A DNA stretch of 64,000 nt from Paraglaciecola psychrophila 170 (GCF_000347635.1 NC_020514.1:4650001-4714000); one strand, 5' to 3'. Numbered from the stretch's first letter, positions 25,639 through 36,913 are shown. A program made the numbers and translations. The notes: generated by a model not told the origin, from the letters alone.

Positions 25639-28260
25639 ATGACACAGGCTTTAGATTCCCAGTTAGTAGGAACAGTGCGTAATTTAGGCGCTGTATTAGG
25701 CGACACCATACGTGATCAGTTGGGCGAGCAATGGTTAGAGAGAATTGAAGCGGTCAGAAAAGATGGGCGCAAGGCCCATCAAGGTGATGAAGAAAGCGCT
25801 AAACGTGTTAAGCAATTGTTTACTGAATTAAAAAATGATGAATTACTCACGGTAGGTCGCGCTTTCTCTCAATTTTTAAACTTAGCGAACATTGCAGAAC
25901 AAGAATTTAACAGCAATAACGACCAAGTTGATCCTATGGACACTTTATTTAGTCATTTGGATCAAGCCGATATAAAGGCCGACACGTTCGAAAAAGCGCT
26001 ACAGCATTTAAATATTGAACTGGTATTAACAGCGCACCCGACAGAAGTGACTCGCCGGACTTTGATCCATAAGCACAGCGAGCTTGCGAAATGCTTAAGT
26101 AAAGTACATGTCTCTGACATCAATGAAGTAGAGCGAGACAAAATTGAAACTCGTATTGCTGAACTTATCAGTCAGGCTTGGCATACCGAAGAAATTCGCA
26201 CTATCCGCCCTACCCCAGTAGACGAAGCGCGTTGGGGGTTTTCGGTCATTGAAAACTCACTGTGGGAAGCGGTACCCGATTTTATTCGTGAATTGGATAA
26301 GCGTTTTGTCGACAAATTTGGCTTGTCGATCCCGTTAGATGTATCACCTGTGAAATTTGGTTCGTGGATGGGCGGCGATAGAGATGGCAACCCCTTCGTC
26401 ACCTCGAAGGTAACAGAGCAAGTCTTGCTTTTAGCCCGTAAACGCGCTGCTAAATTGTTTGCAAAAGACATTGATATCTTACAAACCGAACTATCTATGA
26501 GCGATTGTGACGATGATCTAAGGGCTAAAGTAGGCGATGAACTAGAACCTTATCGTGCCATTCTAAGGCCCCTTTTAGAAAAATTAGTCAAAACACAAAC
26601 AGGCATAGTTGAGAAGCTCAAAGGTATTCCTGTCGATATGACCGATTGGGTAGATAACAAAGAACAGTTGCTTGTTCCTTTGATGACTTGTTACCACTCA
26701 TTACAGGCCTGTGGCATGTCTGTTATCGCCCAAGGGCACCTACAAAACACTATACGTCGGATCCACTGTTTTGGTGTGCATCTACTTAAGTTGGACGTAC
26801 GTCAAGATTCAGAAAGACATGCAGATGTATTTTCTGAACTGACCCGTTACTTAGGTTTAGGTGATTACGGCCAGTGGAGTGAAGACGACAAACAAGCATT
26901 TTTACTTAAAGAACTGGGTTCAAAACGCCCATTGTTTCCGCCAGCATGGCAACCCAGTGAAGATGTTCAAGAAGTATTAGACACCTGTAAAGTGATTGCA
27001 CAAAACGGCAAAGACGGCTTTGGTATTTATATCATTTCTATGGCTAGCTTGCCCTCAGACGTACTAAGTGTGAACTTATTGCTTAAAGAACTTGGTGTGA
27101 CTTGGCCAATGCCAGTGGCACCTCTGTTTGAAACATTAGACGACCTAAATGCAGCTGCAAGTGTTACCAAAAAACTGTTTTCTATTGATTGGTATCGCGG
27201 TTATATCCAAGCTCATCAATATGTGATGATTGGGTATTCAGACTCGGCTAAAGATGCTGGTGCGATGGCAGCTGGTTGGGCGCAGTATGAATCTCAAGAA
27301 GCCTTGGTTGCACTCGCCGAAGAAAATGACATTGAATTAACCTTGTTCCATGGGCGAGGCGGCACCATTGGTCGTGGCGGTTTACCAGCTCACGCAGCGA
27401 TACTGTCACAGCCTCCAGGTTCGTTAACTGGCGGGTTCAGAGTCACCGAACAAGGCGAAACCATTAGATATAAATTTGGGATGCCTATCCTAGCGCAGCG
27501 CAGTTTGGCACTTTATGCTAGCGCAATATTAGAAGCGCTGATTTTACCGCCACCGGCACCTAAACAAGCATGGCGCGAAGCCATGATAAAAATGGCAGCA
27601 GACGGGCGCGACAACTATCGCCAAATTGTCAGACATGACGAAAATTTTGTACCTTACTTTCGTGTGGCCACACCAGAACAAGAACTAGGAAAATTACCAC
27701 TAGGCAGCCGCCCTGCCAAACGCAAACCTACAGGAGGCATTGAAAGTCTCCGTGCTATCCCGTGGATATTTGCATGGGCTCAAACCCGTATGGTATTACC
27801 TTCTTGGTTAGGGGTAATGAAATCAGTGCAAAGTTCTTTAGATGCTGGCAAAGAAGACACCATTCAAGATATGTTAGCTAACTGGCCGTTTTTCTATTCT
27901 CGTCTTTCGATGTTAGATATGGTTTTCGCTAAAGCCGACCCAAAAATCAGCCAAGAATACGATAAGAGTTTAGTGCCTAAAGAACTCAGACATTTCGGTG
28001 ATGCATTGCGCACCGAGCTGCAACAAAGCATAGACTTATTACTTAAATTGCTTGATCAAAAAACGGTAATGGAAAGCGATCCAAAAGGTTCGGTTTCAAT
28101 GAATATCCGAGCCAGTTATTTACAACCATTGCACTACTTACAGATCGAACTCCTTAAGAGAATAAGGCAACTAGATGATAAAGAGCATGATGCTACTTTA
28201 GAGCGCGCTATGATGGTTACAATAGCAGGTATCGCCGTGGGGATGAGAAACACCGGTTAA
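25639..28260 (+). CDS. ppc: Phosphoenolpyruvate carboxylase
   Basis: An 873-residue enzyme that makes oxaloacetate from phosphoenolpyruvate and bicarbonate, refilling the TCA cycle. Catalytic His is in LTAHPTEVTRR (about residue 133), followed by GSWMGGDRDGNPFVT, MIGYSDSAKDAGAMAA, the FHGRGGTIGRGG loop and QPPGSLTGGFRVTEQGE. The chain ends with GMRNTG, the conserved C-terminus. The start is ATG 25639, with GGAG six bases upstream, not the TTG twelve bases earlier. It is intact across 2.6 kb. Expression is probably monocistronic from the divergent region shared with fklB. Confidence 0.97.
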   Translation: MTQALDSQLVGTVRNLGAVLGDTIRDQLGEQWLERIEAVRKDGRKAHQGDEESAKRVKQLFTELKNDELLTVGRAFSQFLNLANIAEQEFNSNNDQVDPMDTLFSHLDQADIKADTFEKALQHLNIELVLTAHPTEVTRRTLIHKHSELAKCLSKVHVSDINEVERDKIETRIAELISQAWHTEEIRTIRPTPVDEARWGFSVIENSLWEAVPDFIRELDKRFVDKFGLSIPLDVSPVKFGSWMGGDRDGNPFVTSKVTEQVLLLARKRAAKLFAKDIDILQTELSMSDCDDDLRAKVGDELEPYRAILRPLLEKLVKTQTGIVEKLKGIPVDMTDWVDNKEQLLVPLMTCYHSLQACGMSVIAQGHLQNTIRRIHCFGVHLLKLDVRQDSERHADVFSELTRYLGLGDYGQWSEDDKQAFLLKELGSKRPLFPPAWQPSEDVQEVLDTCKVIAQNGKDGFGIYIISMASLPSDVLSVNLLLKELGVTWPMPVAPLFETLDDLNAAASVTKKLFSIDWYRGYIQAHQYVMIGYSDSAKDAGAMAAGWAQYESQEALVALAEENDIELTLFHGRGGTIGRGGLPAHAAILSQPPGSLTGGFRVTEQGETIRYKFGMPILAQRSLALYASAILEALILPPPAPKQAWREAMIKMAADGRDNYRQIVRHDENFVPYFRVATPEQELGKLPLGSRPAKRKPTGGIESLRAIPWIFAWAQTRMVLPSWLGVMKSVQSSLDAGKEDTIQDMLANWPFFYSRLSMLDMVFAKADPKISQEYDKSLVPKELRHFGDALRTELQQSIDLLLKLLDQKTVMESDPKGSVSMNIRASYLQPLHYLQIELLKRIRQLDDKEHDATLERAMMVTIAGIAVGMRNTG

Positions 28261-28311
28261 ATATATTCTGACATTATAATACTCGCCAAGGATGGCAAGA
28301 TTGAATCCATT

Positions 28312-28347
28312 TGAAGTGCTAATATCGTAGCCGATATTAGCACTTCA
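28312..28347 (+). terminator. Hairpin after ppc
   Basis: A perfect 16-base inverted repeat (28312-28327, 28332-28347) with a TAGC loop; core GTGCTAATATCG. The T-run after it is poor (AATTATATT), so termination may be partial. The rest of the 326-base gap before the GH16 gene shows no other feature. Confidence 0.6.
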
Positions 28348-28586
28348 AATTATATTCACCAACGCAGCCTTGCGGCTAAAAAAGGCACATGACTTGTGCC
28401 TGATCACATCCAGTCGTTTAAATTATTTGACCTTGCTAAATGACCGGCAATCATCCGTGAAAAACTCAAGTCTTGGCTTTCTATTATCCGAGCGATTGGA
28501 AATAAATGTTATTTTTATAATATTAAAACAATATTCTTAATTGCTTGCCTTATTTAGGCTGGCTCTAAAAACACTCAAATGACAGA

Positions 28587-29543
28587 ATGAGGCCGAATGT
28601 GAAATCCATTGAACAAAGTACCTGTGCATGTATCATTTTGATGATTTTAAGCGGAGGTGTCCGAGGCACTCCCGAAGCAGAACAACGCAGCCTAAATGAT
28701 TTACCTACAGCTTATGCAGGCTATAAGGGTATTTATAAAGATTTCACTCTGGTTTTAGACGAGCGGTTTGATGTCTTTGATAAACAGACTTGGGAAATAG
28801 GCGATGGGGCTGTAGGCAGTGAGGCAGCTTGTCGATTTCAGCCTCAAGGAGTCCAAGTTAAGGATGGGTTACTCAATTTAATTATTCGTCAAGAGCCAAT
28901 AGCCTCTGGGTGGTCTAATGATCATCAGATGGACAAATCAGCTTATCAATTCTCTTGTGGGGAATTAAGAACGGCTGAGCATAAAAAAATAAGATACGGC
29001 CGCTACGAAACCCGCATGAAAGCTCCAGATAGAGCGGGCGCATCAGGTTATATATCATCATTGTTCACTTACACAAATGAGGGGATACCTCGTGAATGGG
29101 AAGAAATAGATGTGGAGTTAGAAGGTGGAAGACCAGACAAATTTCAAGCAAATTTAATTTATGGAAAAAATACATGGCAATGGTGGGCAACAAGAGAATG
29201 GGGAGCTTGGGAACACAAAATTAATATTGCTCCTGCTGATGAATGGCGAGTTTACGCCATCGAATGGATGCCAACTGAGATCAACTGGTATGTCGATGGT
29301 GTATTAACAAAGTCTCTTAAACAAGACGATTTAGATTGTGTTCCTAGCTGCATAGCTCCACAAATCTACCCAACACCGATACCCGATAGCCTGAGTCAAT
29401 TGATGATCAACTTTTGGATACCTGAAGATGAAATCCAAAATGATTTTGGTGGTAATAAAAAACGTAATATTTACCCTATGTATACACAATATGATTGGAT
29501 CCGTTTTTATCAGTTAGACGCAGAACCCCTTACACAGTGGTAG
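28587..29543 (+). CDS. Secreted glycoside hydrolase family 16 enzyme
   Basis: A 318-residue beta-jelly-roll hydrolase. A hydrophobic N-terminus (residues 12-24, ACIILMILSGGV) suggests export. The GH16 fold is marked by DERFDVFDKQTWEIGDG, YGRYETRMKAP, and the catalytic segment EWEEIDVELEG, in which EIDVE (173-177) contains nucleophile, aspartate and acid/base without the beta-bulge residue. Later come WRVYAIEWMPTEINWYVDG and MINFWIP. The no-bulge type is seen in lichenases, carrageenases and xyloglucan-active enzymes; the substrate cannot be decided here. Endo-hydrolysis of a marine algal glucan or galactan is plausible. Confidence 0.85.
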   Translation: MRPNVKSIEQSTCACIILMILSGGVRGTPEAEQRSLNDLPTAYAGYKGIYKDFTLVLDERFDVFDKQTWEIGDGAVGSEAACRFQPQGVQVKDGLLNLIIRQEPIASGWSNDHQMDKSAYQFSCGELRTAEHKKIRYGRYETRMKAPDRAGASGYISSLFTYTNEGIPREWEEIDVELEGGRPDKFQANLIYGKNTWQWWATREWGAWEHKINIAPADEWRVYAIEWMPTEINWYVDGVLTKSLKQDDLDCVPSCIAPQIYPTPIPDSLSQLMINFWIPEDEIQNDFGGNKKRNIYPMYTQYDWIRFYQLDAEPLTQW

Positions 29544-29644
29544 AAATCATACTGTTGACATTAAAAGGATAGAGCAACATCTGACCGCTAAAACTGACAA
29601 ATTCAGGACAGACATGTTTAACATTAAGGGCCTTTTAACTTATA

Positions 29645-29674
29645 ATCACAGAAGGTTACTCTTCCTTCTGTGAT
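29645..29674. terminator. Hairpin between the GH16 gene and the remnants
   Basis: A perfect 11-base inverted repeat (ATCACAGAAGG, 29645-29655; CCTTCTGTGAT, 29664-29674) with an 8-base loop. It overlaps the end of the convergent binding-protein remnant. A weak T-run makes it a moderate candidate. Confidence 0.5.
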
Positions 29675-30215
29675 ATTTCCCAATGCCGACTTATTTCTCT
29701 TAACTCACTATTATCCGTTAAGGTTACAATAGCTTTGTTAATCTTGTTCAAAATTACAATATCTGAAGACTTTTTACTCAGCATGATAAAAATATTAGCG
29801 CTGTATATCTCCACAGATATGTTGCTCAAACTCATCATCCATCTGATATTTTTTTATAAAGGATTGCATCGTGTTAGGGTCAACAAGAAAGCCATCTAGA
29901 TAACCTTCCATCAATAAAGTCACGTTTTTTTCAAGATCAATCACTTCATTTATATTCGCCTGAAAACCAGCAGACTTGAGTAATTCTTGGTAAGTTTGGC
30001 CATAATAATATCCACTTTCGACACCAACCATGTATTGACTACCAACTAAGTCTGACAAAGTTTTCAAATGCATATTATTGGCATTGCCCTTTTTAACAAA
30101 TAATTTACTGTTTCTTGGCGGTAATGCTTTGAAAAGTAGGCAAACTCTTCCCGCTCTGTTGACCACGTTGCAGCCATGGCTAAATCCATTTTACCTGTTA
30201 TTAGAAAGTGTAGTC
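29656..30215 (-). pseudogene. Solute-binding-protein remnant (SBP_bac_3-like)
   Basis: Read across frames on the minus strand, the pieces give MDLAMAATWSTEREEFAYF, then KLFVKKGNANN, LSDLVGSQYMVGVESGYYYG, LMEGYLDGFLVDPNTMQ, FEQH, EIYSANIFIMLSKKSSD and NKINKAIVTLTDNSELREI. This is the C-terminal two thirds of a family 3 binding protein. One frame break lies near 30110-30125 (GTAAATTA, one base short) and another near 29800-29830. The N-terminal lobe and signal peptide are absent: the sequence joins directly to a truncated chemoreceptor at about 30200-30220. Confidence 0.75.
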
Positions 30216-31154
30216 TTGGTTAATGATGCGATCACATCTGCCACATCATGAATTTTTTGCTAACTGGCTAATATCATTTTGTGTCCCTCGGATAACATGG
30301 GCAATAGTCTCGCTACTTTTACTGATTTCATTAGAGACTGTGGCAGCGTCACTGGCATTTTTAGCCGCCACCAAAACATTCGAACTAACCTGATCTAAGG
30401 TGCGAGATATTTGTGTGGTGTTGTCAGTACTTTCTATTACGTTAATCTGCGTATCCTCAGCGTCTTTACGTAAAGTTTCGGCTACAGATCTGAGTTTATT
30501 ACTACTCTGCGATATGTTGTTAAATAAGTCTTCAAGCTTTTTAATAAAATGATTATACCCATCAGCCACTTCGGCAATTTCTTTTTGTCCATCTGTTGGT
30601 AGTCGGTAAAACAAATCTGCATTTCCTTGTCCAAGATTACTGAATGCTTCTGCTAATTGATTAATTGGTTTGATAACTGTGCCAGCTACATACCATGCCG
30701 CAATGCAGGCAAGAGCAGCTATCAGAGAAGACTACTGTAGGATCTGCCAGATTGCACTATTCAAACATTTAAAATTTCATCATAAGGAATGTTTGCTACA
30801 ACAAACCAATCCATACTCGGGATATGGCTAGAGGCCAAAAACACTGTTTGTCCTTCGAAATCCATTTCAATAAAATTAAAGTTAATTTATTCAACAACAT
30901 AGAGACATCATTTGTGTTGTATACCGCTGACAGAGATCTGCCAATCTTCTTGTTTTCTTTGTGTATTTGTATTGTGCCCTTTGTATCAACTAGATATACA
31001 AAACCTGTCTCTTCGAGTTTGAATGTATTAAGTCGTTTAACCACGGTATCGAAAGATTTAGCCGTACCTGATAACCCTCTTCCATTAGGTTGCTGATAAT
31101 CACAAACAGATCAGTTTTCCCATTGTTAGGATCACGATAAACGCTGACTACTTG
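30215..31154 (-). pseudogene. Methyl-accepting chemotaxis protein remnant
   Basis: Minus-strand pieces in several frames spell a dCache-type chemoreceptor: FKLEETGFVYLVDTKGTIQI and KIGRSLSAVYN (sensor), then VFLASSHIPSMDWFVVANI-like sequence, a membrane segment AALACIAAWYVAG, a HAMP domain (VIKPINQLAEAFSNLGQGNA), and the start of the signalling helix with KIHDVADVIASL. It ends just before the conserved hairpin tip (the family continues QTNLLALNAAIEAARAGE), so CheA/CheW contact is lost. At least three frame breaks are visible (about 30250, 30735, 30870). An IS30-type element lies at its upstream side. Confidence 0.8.
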
Positions 31155-32242
31155 GATTCAAATAATAAGTGCATAACTTGAACGGGTAGAAAAGACGGTC
31201 GGCTGAATATATGCTAATCGCTTTTTCTCCGGCAAGAGATGCAACATTGAAAACATATAAATAACTGACCTATGAACAACGATGCCAAATTTATGCTTTA
31301 AGTAAAACAGGAATGAGCCAAAATAAAATATCCAACAACTAAAGGTTAGTCAATCAAACATTAGCAGGGAGTTTTCCCGTAATACAGGCAAACGAGGCTA
31401 TCGTTTTAAGCAAGCTCAAACATCGACAGACACACGCCGATTAGTCGCTTGTAAAGCCATTAAATTGACAACAGCACTCATTGCATTAATTGAGTCAAAA
31501 CTTACTACGAAATGGAGTCCAGAGCAGGTGTCTGGGTGGCTTAGGGAGGACCAGAGCATCGACATTAGTTATGAAACTATTTATCAGCACATTTGGTCTG
31601 ACAAAAAAAATGGTGGTTATTTATTCCAACATTTACGTAGGAAAGGTAAAGCTTATCAATCACGTAGTAAGGATAAACAAGCTGGCAGAGGGTTTATTAA
31701 GAACCGTATAAGTATCGATGAGCGTCCACACGTTGTTGATGATAAAAGTAGAATGGGTGATTGGGAAATTGACCTCGTTATTGGCAAAGGTCACAGTGGC
31801 GCACTGGTCACGATTGTAGAGCGCAAAACGAGTTTTACCGTTTCGAGACGTGTAGATGACAAGTCAGCAAAAACAGTCACAGCAGCCACCATCGCCTCGT
31901 TAGCGCCGTTTAAAAGCGCTGTACTCACGATTACAGCGGATAATGGTAAAGAGTTTGCGTACCATGAACAGATGACTGAAAGATTGAAATGTGATGTGTA
32001 TCTTGCAGACCCTTATTGTTCGTGGCAACGAGGCTTGAATGAAAATACCAATGGTCTATTACGACAATATTGGCCGAAATCAACAGACTTTAAAAAGGTA
32101 TCGCAATCAGCCGTTCAAGATGTAATAGTCAATCTCAATAACAGACCAAGAAAGAAACTAAATTATAAAAAGCCAGCCAAATTGATGGCTGAACACATGG
32201 TGGCTATAGCTGCTTAGAGGTTATGCACTTCAAACTTGAATC
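31155..32242 (+). mobile_element. IS30-family insertion sequence, degenerate
   Basis: The element is bounded by imperfect inverted repeats: GATTCAAATAATAAGTGCAT at 31155 and, on the other strand ending at 32242, GATTCAAGTTTGAAGTGCAT. That places the element at about 1,088 bases, a usual IS30 size. It encodes one transposase on the plus strand. No clear target duplication can be read; IS30 elements make only 2-4 bases. It lies within or at the 5' side of the chemoreceptor remnant. Confidence 0.75.
31247..32217 (+). pseudogene. IS30-family transposase, inactivated
   Basis: The catalytic part is long and clean: WSPEQVSGWL, YETIYQHIW, DERPHVVDDKSRMGDWEIDL (first Asp), LTITADNGKEFAYHEQM (second Asp) and WQRGLNENTNGLLRQYWPK (Glu), which completes the DDE triad of IS30 enzymes. 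The N-terminus is damaged. A probable start region at 31247 (TTG AAA ACA TAT AAA) is followed by TAA at 31262-31264, where the family has Gln. The frame then shifts within the HTH (about 31333-31340; one base missing), before SQSNISREFSRNTGKRGY. No functional full-length transposase can be made. Confidence 0.85.
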
Positions 32243-32460
32243 TGCCCAATATAATATTGCTTACTATGAAGCATAACAAGGTCTGTAAATAGAATTAAAA
32301 TTTAAGTCATCAAGAAATTCAAGCCATGGAGGCTTTATTGCGGAACACTTTCTCATCAAAGAAAATATGCTTTTCCTGCGCTCACGGCACCCGGAGGACT
32401 CTATGGTTCAAATATTTATTTATATTTTTACTCGTTTCTAGCAACTGCTTTACTGCAGGC
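32243..32460. other. Gap between the IS30 element and the tuf terminator
   Basis: About 220 bases with no gene or repeat that I recognise; probably remains of sequence upstream of the interrupted chemoreceptor. Confidence 0.4.
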
Positions 32461-32488
32461 AATAAAAAAGGCCACCGAGGTGACCTTT
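32461..32488 (-). terminator. Terminator of the rpsL-rpsG-fusA-tuf operon
   Basis: On the minus strand AAAGGTCACC / GGTGGCCTTT (one mismatch) forms a 10-base stem with a 2-base gap, followed by TTTTTTATT. It lies 22 bases past the tuf stop codon. Confidence 0.85.
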
Positions 32489-32510
32489 CATGTATAAGTA
32501 AACGGGTTAC

Positions 32511-33692
32511 TTATATAATTTTAGACACTACGCCAGCACCTACAGTACGGCCACCTTCACGGATTGCGAAGCGTAAACCTTCGTCCATCGCGATTGGATG
32601 AATCAAATCAACTACGAATTTCAAGTTGTCACCAGGCATTACCATTTCTACGCCTTCAGGAAGCTCTACAGCGCCTGTTACGTCAGTTGTACGGAAGTAA
32701 AACTGTGGACGATATCCTTTGAAGAATGGAGTATGACGACCACCTTCATCTTTGCTTAGTACGTATACTTCAGCTTCGAATTTAGTGTGTGGGTTGATTG
32801 AACCAGGCTTAGCCAATACTTGACCACGCTCTACGTCTTCTCGCTTAGTACCACGTAATAGGGCACCAACGTTCTCACCAGCACGACCTTCGTCAAGTAA
32901 TTTACGGAACATTTCTACGCCCGTACAAACACTCTTAGTCGTATCTCTGATACCAACGATTTCTACTTCATCACCTGTCTTAACAATACCGCGCTCAACA
33001 CGACCTGTCACTACCGTTCCACGCCCTGAAATTGAGAAAACATCTTCAATAGGAAGTAGGAAAGGCTTATCGATATCACGCTCTGGAAGTGGGATATAGG
33101 TGTCTAGGGCTTCAGCTAGCTCAAGGATTTTTGCTTCCCAAACTGGGTCGCCTTCGAGGGCTTTAAGGGCTGAACCTTGGATAACTGGTAAATCGTCACC
33201 TGGGAATTCGTATTCACTTAGAAGTTCACGTACTTCCATTTCTACCAATTCTAGTAATTCTTCATCGTCAACCATGTCACACTTGTTCATGAATACAACC
33301 ATGAAAGGTACGCCAACCTGACGGCCTAACAAGATGTGCTCACGTGTTTGTGGCATAGGACCATCTGTTGCAGCTACCACCAAAATAGCACCATCCATTT
33401 GAGCAGCACCCGTTATCATGTTTTTAACATAATCGGCGTGACCAGGACAATCTACGTGGGCATAGTGGCGTGCAGGTGTGTCATATTCAACATGAGACGT
33501 TGATATAGTAATACCACGCTCGCGCTCTTCAGGAGCATTATCTATCATGTCGAATGCAGATGCGTTGCCACCGTAAGTTTTTGCTAATACAGTCGTTATT
33601 GCGGCTGTTAATGTTGTTTTACCATGGTCAACGTGACCGATAGTACCGACGTTTACATGCGGTTTAGTACGTTCAAACTTTGCTTTTGCCAT
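32511..33692 (-). CDS. tuf: Elongation factor Tu
   Basis: A 393-residue GTPase that brings aminoacyl-tRNA to the ribosome. G-domain motifs are [10 protein letters not shown] (P-loop), [20 protein letters not shown] (switch II), NKCDM and a GSALKAL segment, followed by the two beta-barrel domains ([17 protein letters not shown]; the C-terminal [15 protein letters not shown]). It is complete and the last gene of the str operon, 67 bases after fusA. Only one tuf copy is in this window; many gammaproteobacteria have a second elsewhere. Confidence 0.98.
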   Translation of the reverse strand: MAKAKFERTKPHVNVGTIGHVDHGKTTLTAAITTVLAKTYGGNASAFDMIDNAPEERERGITISTSHVEYDTPARHYAHVDCPGHADYVKNMITGAAQMDGAILVVAATDGPMPQTREHILLGRQVGVPFMVVFMNKCDMVDDEELLELVEMEVRELLSEYEFPGDDLPVIQGSALKALEGDPVWEAKILELAEALDTYIPLPERDIDKPFLLPIEDVFSISGRGTVVTGRVERGIVKTGDEVEIVGIRDTTKSVCTGVEMFRKLLDEGRAGENVGALLRGTKREDVERGQVLAKPGSINPHTKFEAEVYVLSKDEGGRHTPFFKGYRPQFYFRTTDVTGAVELPEGVEMVMPGDNLKFVVDLIHPIAMDEGLRFAIREGGRTVGAGVVSKII

Positions 33693-33759
33693 TTTACTGG
33701 TTTCCTAAGTTAAAAATCCGACCTCAATGTTGAGTTCCGGATCAGACCTTCATTAAAAT

Positions 33760-35862
33760 TTAAGTTCGCGCATTAGTAATGGCTTTTGTGACATTACTGG
33801 GCGCTTCTGAGTATTTAAAAAATTCCATTGAATATGATGCTCGCCCTTGAGTTGCACTGCGCAAGTCAGTAGCGTAGCCAAACATTTCTGATAACGGTAC
33901 TTTGGCATGAATTATTTTAATACCTGCCACACCATCTTCCATGCCTTCAATCATACCCCTGCGCCTGTTTAGGTCGCCGACTACGTCACCCATCCAGTCT
34001 TCTGGGGTGGTAACTTCAACTTTCATTGTTGGTTCAAGTAATACAGGGTTTGCTTCAGCAGCCCCTTTCCTGAATCCCATCGAGCCTGCGATTTTAAACG
34101 CCATTTCTGAAGAGTCAACATCATGATACGAACCATCAAACAAGGTAACTTTTACATCAAGTACCGGGTATCCAGCTACTACACCATTTTGCATCTGTTC
34201 TTCGATACCTTTATCAACTGAAGGGATGAATTCTTTTGGAACTGTTCCCCCTACAATCTTATTGATAAATTCGTATCCAGCGCCCTCTTCATTAGGTTCG
34301 ATAGTTAACCAAACGTGACCAAACTGGCCTCTGCCGCCTGATTGACGAACAAACTTTCCTTCAACATCAACTTTACTGCGGATAGTTTCGCGATAAGCAA
34401 CTTGAGGTTTACCTACATTACACTCAACGTTGAACTCACGTTTCATTCGGTCAACAATAATATCAAGATGTAATTCACCCATTCCCGATATAATAGTTTG
34501 ACCAGACTCTTCGTCAGTATGTACCTTAAAAGAAGGGTCTTCTGCAGCTAGTTTACCTAGAGCAACACCCATTTTTTCTTGGTCTGGTTGAGAGCGAGGT
34601 TCTACCGCTATTGAAATGACCGGTTCCGGAAATTCCATACGCTCTAGGGTTATAATGTGGTTAGGATCACACAATGTGTCGCCCGTAGTTACATCTTTAA
34701 GTCCTATTGCGGCAGCAATATCACCAGCACGTACTTGTTTAAGCTCTTCTCTATCCTTGGCATGCATTTGAACAATACGTCCAAATCGCTCGCGCTTAGC
34801 TTTCACTGGGTTGTAAAAAGCGTCGCCGGTATTAACTACACCAGAATAACAGCGGAAGAACGTTAACGTACCAACAAAGGGGTCAGTGGCAATTTTAAAA
34901 GCCAATGCAGCAAAGGGAGCAGCATCATCTGCTGGACGCTCTGCTTCTGTTTCATCTTTATCGTTTAGTACACCTTTTATCGCAGGTACGTCTATGGGTG
35001 CCGGTAAATACTCAACAACTGCATCGAGAACAGCCTGTACACCTTTATTTTTAAATGCGGAGCCACACGTAGCGAGTACTATTTCATTCGCTAATGTACG
35101 TTTACGTAAACCAAACTTAATTTCGTCTTCGGTAAGGTCAATGCCTTCCAAATATTTATCCATTAATTCATCGGTAGCTTCGGCAGCAGCTTCAATTAGG
35201 TCAGTGCGCAATTCTTGTGCTCTGTCCATCAAGTCAGCAGGGATATCTTCATAAGTGAAGGTCATGCCTAGATCAGAATCATTCCAATTAATGGCTTTCA
35301 TCTTGATAAGGTCAATTACACCTTTAAACGTTTCTTCAGCACCGATATTTAAATGAATAGGCACACAAATGGTACCTAAACGAGTTTCTATTTGTTTAAC
35401 AACGCGTTCAAAATCTGCTCCAGTTCGGTCCATCTTGTTGATAAATACAATGCGTGGAACGCGGTATTTATCAGCTTGACGCCACACTGTTTCAGATTGA
35501 GGCTCTACACCTGACGAACCACAAAACACAACGACTGCACCATCAAGCACACGCAAAGAACGCTCTACTTCAATAGTGAAGTCAACGTGCCCTGGGGTGT
35601 CGATGATATTAATTCGATGTTGGTCGAATTGTTTGTCCATACCCGACCAAAAACAGGTCGTCGCTGCCGAAGTAATGGTGATGCCGCGCTCTTGCTCTTG
35701 TTCCATCCAATCCATAGTAGCTGCGCCATCATGAACTTCACCGATCTTGTGTGACAAGCCAGTATAGAAAAGAACTCGCTCAGTGGTCGTGGTTTTACCC
35801 GCGTCCACATGGGCGACAATACCAATATTACGATAACGCTCAAGAGGCGTATTACGAGCCAT
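33760..35862 (-). CDS. fusA: Elongation factor G
   Basis: A 700-residue translocation GTPase. P-loop [15 protein letters not shown], switch [14 protein letters not shown], switch [10 protein letters not shown], and [12 protein letters not shown] (NKMD) lie in the G domain. The second domain begins near [17 protein letters not shown], and the domain IV tip region with [11 protein letters not shown] is intact. It moves tRNA and mRNA after peptide-bond formation and helps recycle ribosomes. Complete and in the usual place between rpsG (12 bases) and tuf. Confidence 0.98.
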   Translation of the reverse strand: MARNTPLERYRNIGIVAHVDAGKTTTTERVLFYTGLSHKIGEVHDGAATMDWMEQEQERGITITSAATTCFWSGMDKQFDQHRINIIDTPGHVDFTIEVERSLRVLDGAVVVFCGSSGVEPQSETVWRQADKYRVPRIVFINKMDRTGADFERVVKQIETRLGTICVPIHLNIGAEETFKGVIDLIKMKAINWNDSDLGMTFTYEDIPADLMDRAQELRTDLIEAAAEATDELMDKYLEGIDLTEDEIKFGLRKRTLANEIVLATCGSAFKNKGVQAVLDAVVEYLPAPIDVPAIKGVLNDKDETEAERPADDAAPFAALAFKIATDPFVGTLTFFRCYSGVVNTGDAFYNPVKAKRERFGRIVQMHAKDREELKQVRAGDIAAAIGLKDVTTGDTLCDPNHIITLERMEFPEPVISIAVEPRSQPDQEKMGVALGKLAAEDPSFKVHTDEESGQTIISGMGELHLDIIVDRMKREFNVECNVGKPQVAYRETIRSKVDVEGKFVRQSGGRGQFGHVWLTIEPNEEGAGYEFINKIVGGTVPKEFIPSVDKGIEEQMQNGVVAGYPVLDVKVTLFDGSYHDVDSSEMAFKIAGSMGFRKGAAEANPVLLEPTMKVEVTTPEDWMGDVVGDLNRRRGMIEGMEDGVAGIKIIHAKVPLSEMFGYATDLRSATQGRASYSMEFFKYSEAPSNVTKAITNART

Positions 35863-35874
35863 AACTTTCTCTTA

Positions 35875-36345
35875 TTACCAGCGGTAGTGAGCGAAAGCTT
35901 TGTTTGCTTCAGCCATGCGGTGAACGTCTTCACGTTTCTTAACCGCAGAACCTTTATTTTCAGCAGCATCGAGCATTTCAGCTGCAAGGCGTTGAGCCAT
36001 TGATTTTTCACCACGTTTACGGGCAGCATCAACTAACCAACGCATACCTAGGGCATTTCGACGAACAGGACGAACTTCTACTGGAACCTGATAAGTAGAA
36101 CCACCAACACGACGAGACTTAACCTCGACCGTAGGGCGAATGTTGTCGAGTGCGACTTCAAATATCTCTAAGTGCGTTTTGTCAGCTTTAGCAGCAACAA
36201 TTTCTAGTGCACCGTAAACGATCTTTTCAGCAGTCGATTTTTTGCCGTCTAACATGACGACATTCATAAATTTAGCAAGTAACTCTGATCCGAACTTAGG
36301 ATCTGGTAGGATTTTACGTTGACCTACGACTCTTCTTCTTGGCAT
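35875..36345 (-). CDS. rpsG: 30S ribosomal protein S7
   Basis: A 156-residue primary 16S-binding protein of the small-subunit head. It begins [20 protein letters not shown] and has [18 protein letters not shown] and [20 protein letters not shown], typical of bacterial S7. In E. coli S7 represses its own operon through the S12-S7 intercistronic region; here that spacer is 79 bases, long enough for such a site. No sign of damage. Confidence 0.98.
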   Translation of the reverse strand: MPRRRVVGQRKILPDPKFGSELLAKFMNVVMLDGKKSTAEKIVYGALEIVAAKADKTHLEIFEVALDNIRPTVEVKSRRVGGSTYQVPVEVRPVRRNALGMRWLVDAARKRGEKSMAQRLAAEMLDAAENKGSAVKKREDVHRMAEANKAFAHYRW

Positions 36346-36424
36346 TTCAAATTCTCCGTAGAATTTTCAGGGTATTCCCAAAACTCAATTATTACTTTAG
36401 TTTGGCCTTACTAACGGAGAACCG

Positions 36425-36799
36425 TTAAGACTTAGGCCTTTTTGTACCGTATTTAGAACGGCCAGCTCTTCGATCACTTACGCCTGCACAATCTAATGTA
36501 CCGCGAACTGTGTGATAACGAACACCTGGTAAATCTTTAACACGGCCACCACGAATAAGAACAACACTGTGCTCCTGTAAGTTGTGACCTTCACCGCCGA
36601 TGTATGAAGACACTTCAAAACCGTTGGTCAAACGAACACGACATACTTTACGTAATGCAGAGTTCGGCTTTTTTGGTGTGGTGGTATATACACGTGTACA
36701 TACTCCACGGCGTTGTGGACAGGCTTGCAAAGCCGCGACGTTGCTCTTCGTCGCAGGTTGTTTGCGTGGCTTGCGCACTAACTGGTTAACTGTTGCCAT
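36425..36799 (-). CDS. rpsL: 30S ribosomal protein S12
   Basis: A 124-residue decoding-centre protein and first gene of the str operon. The streptomycin-relevant lysines are of wild type: [13 protein letters not shown] around residue 43 and [13 protein letters not shown] around residue 88. The sequence therefore predicts streptomycin sensitivity at this locus. The promoter is recognisable 115-143 bases upstream. Confidence 0.98.
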   Translation of the reverse strand: MATVNQLVRKPRKQPATKSNVAALQACPQRRGVCTRVYTTTPKKPNSALRKVCRVRLTNGFEVSSYIGGEGHNLQEHSVVLIRGGRVKDLPGVRYHTVRGTLDCAGVSDRRAGRSKYGTKRPKS

Positions 36800-36913
36800 T
36801 AACTAGCTCCTGATTAAGTTACGACTGATTGCCCTTTTTTGAGGGCGTAAAACGCGAAAAATCCGCGAGCCCTAATTCATTGACGATAAAGTCATCGAAT
36901 TTCGGGTCGCGGA

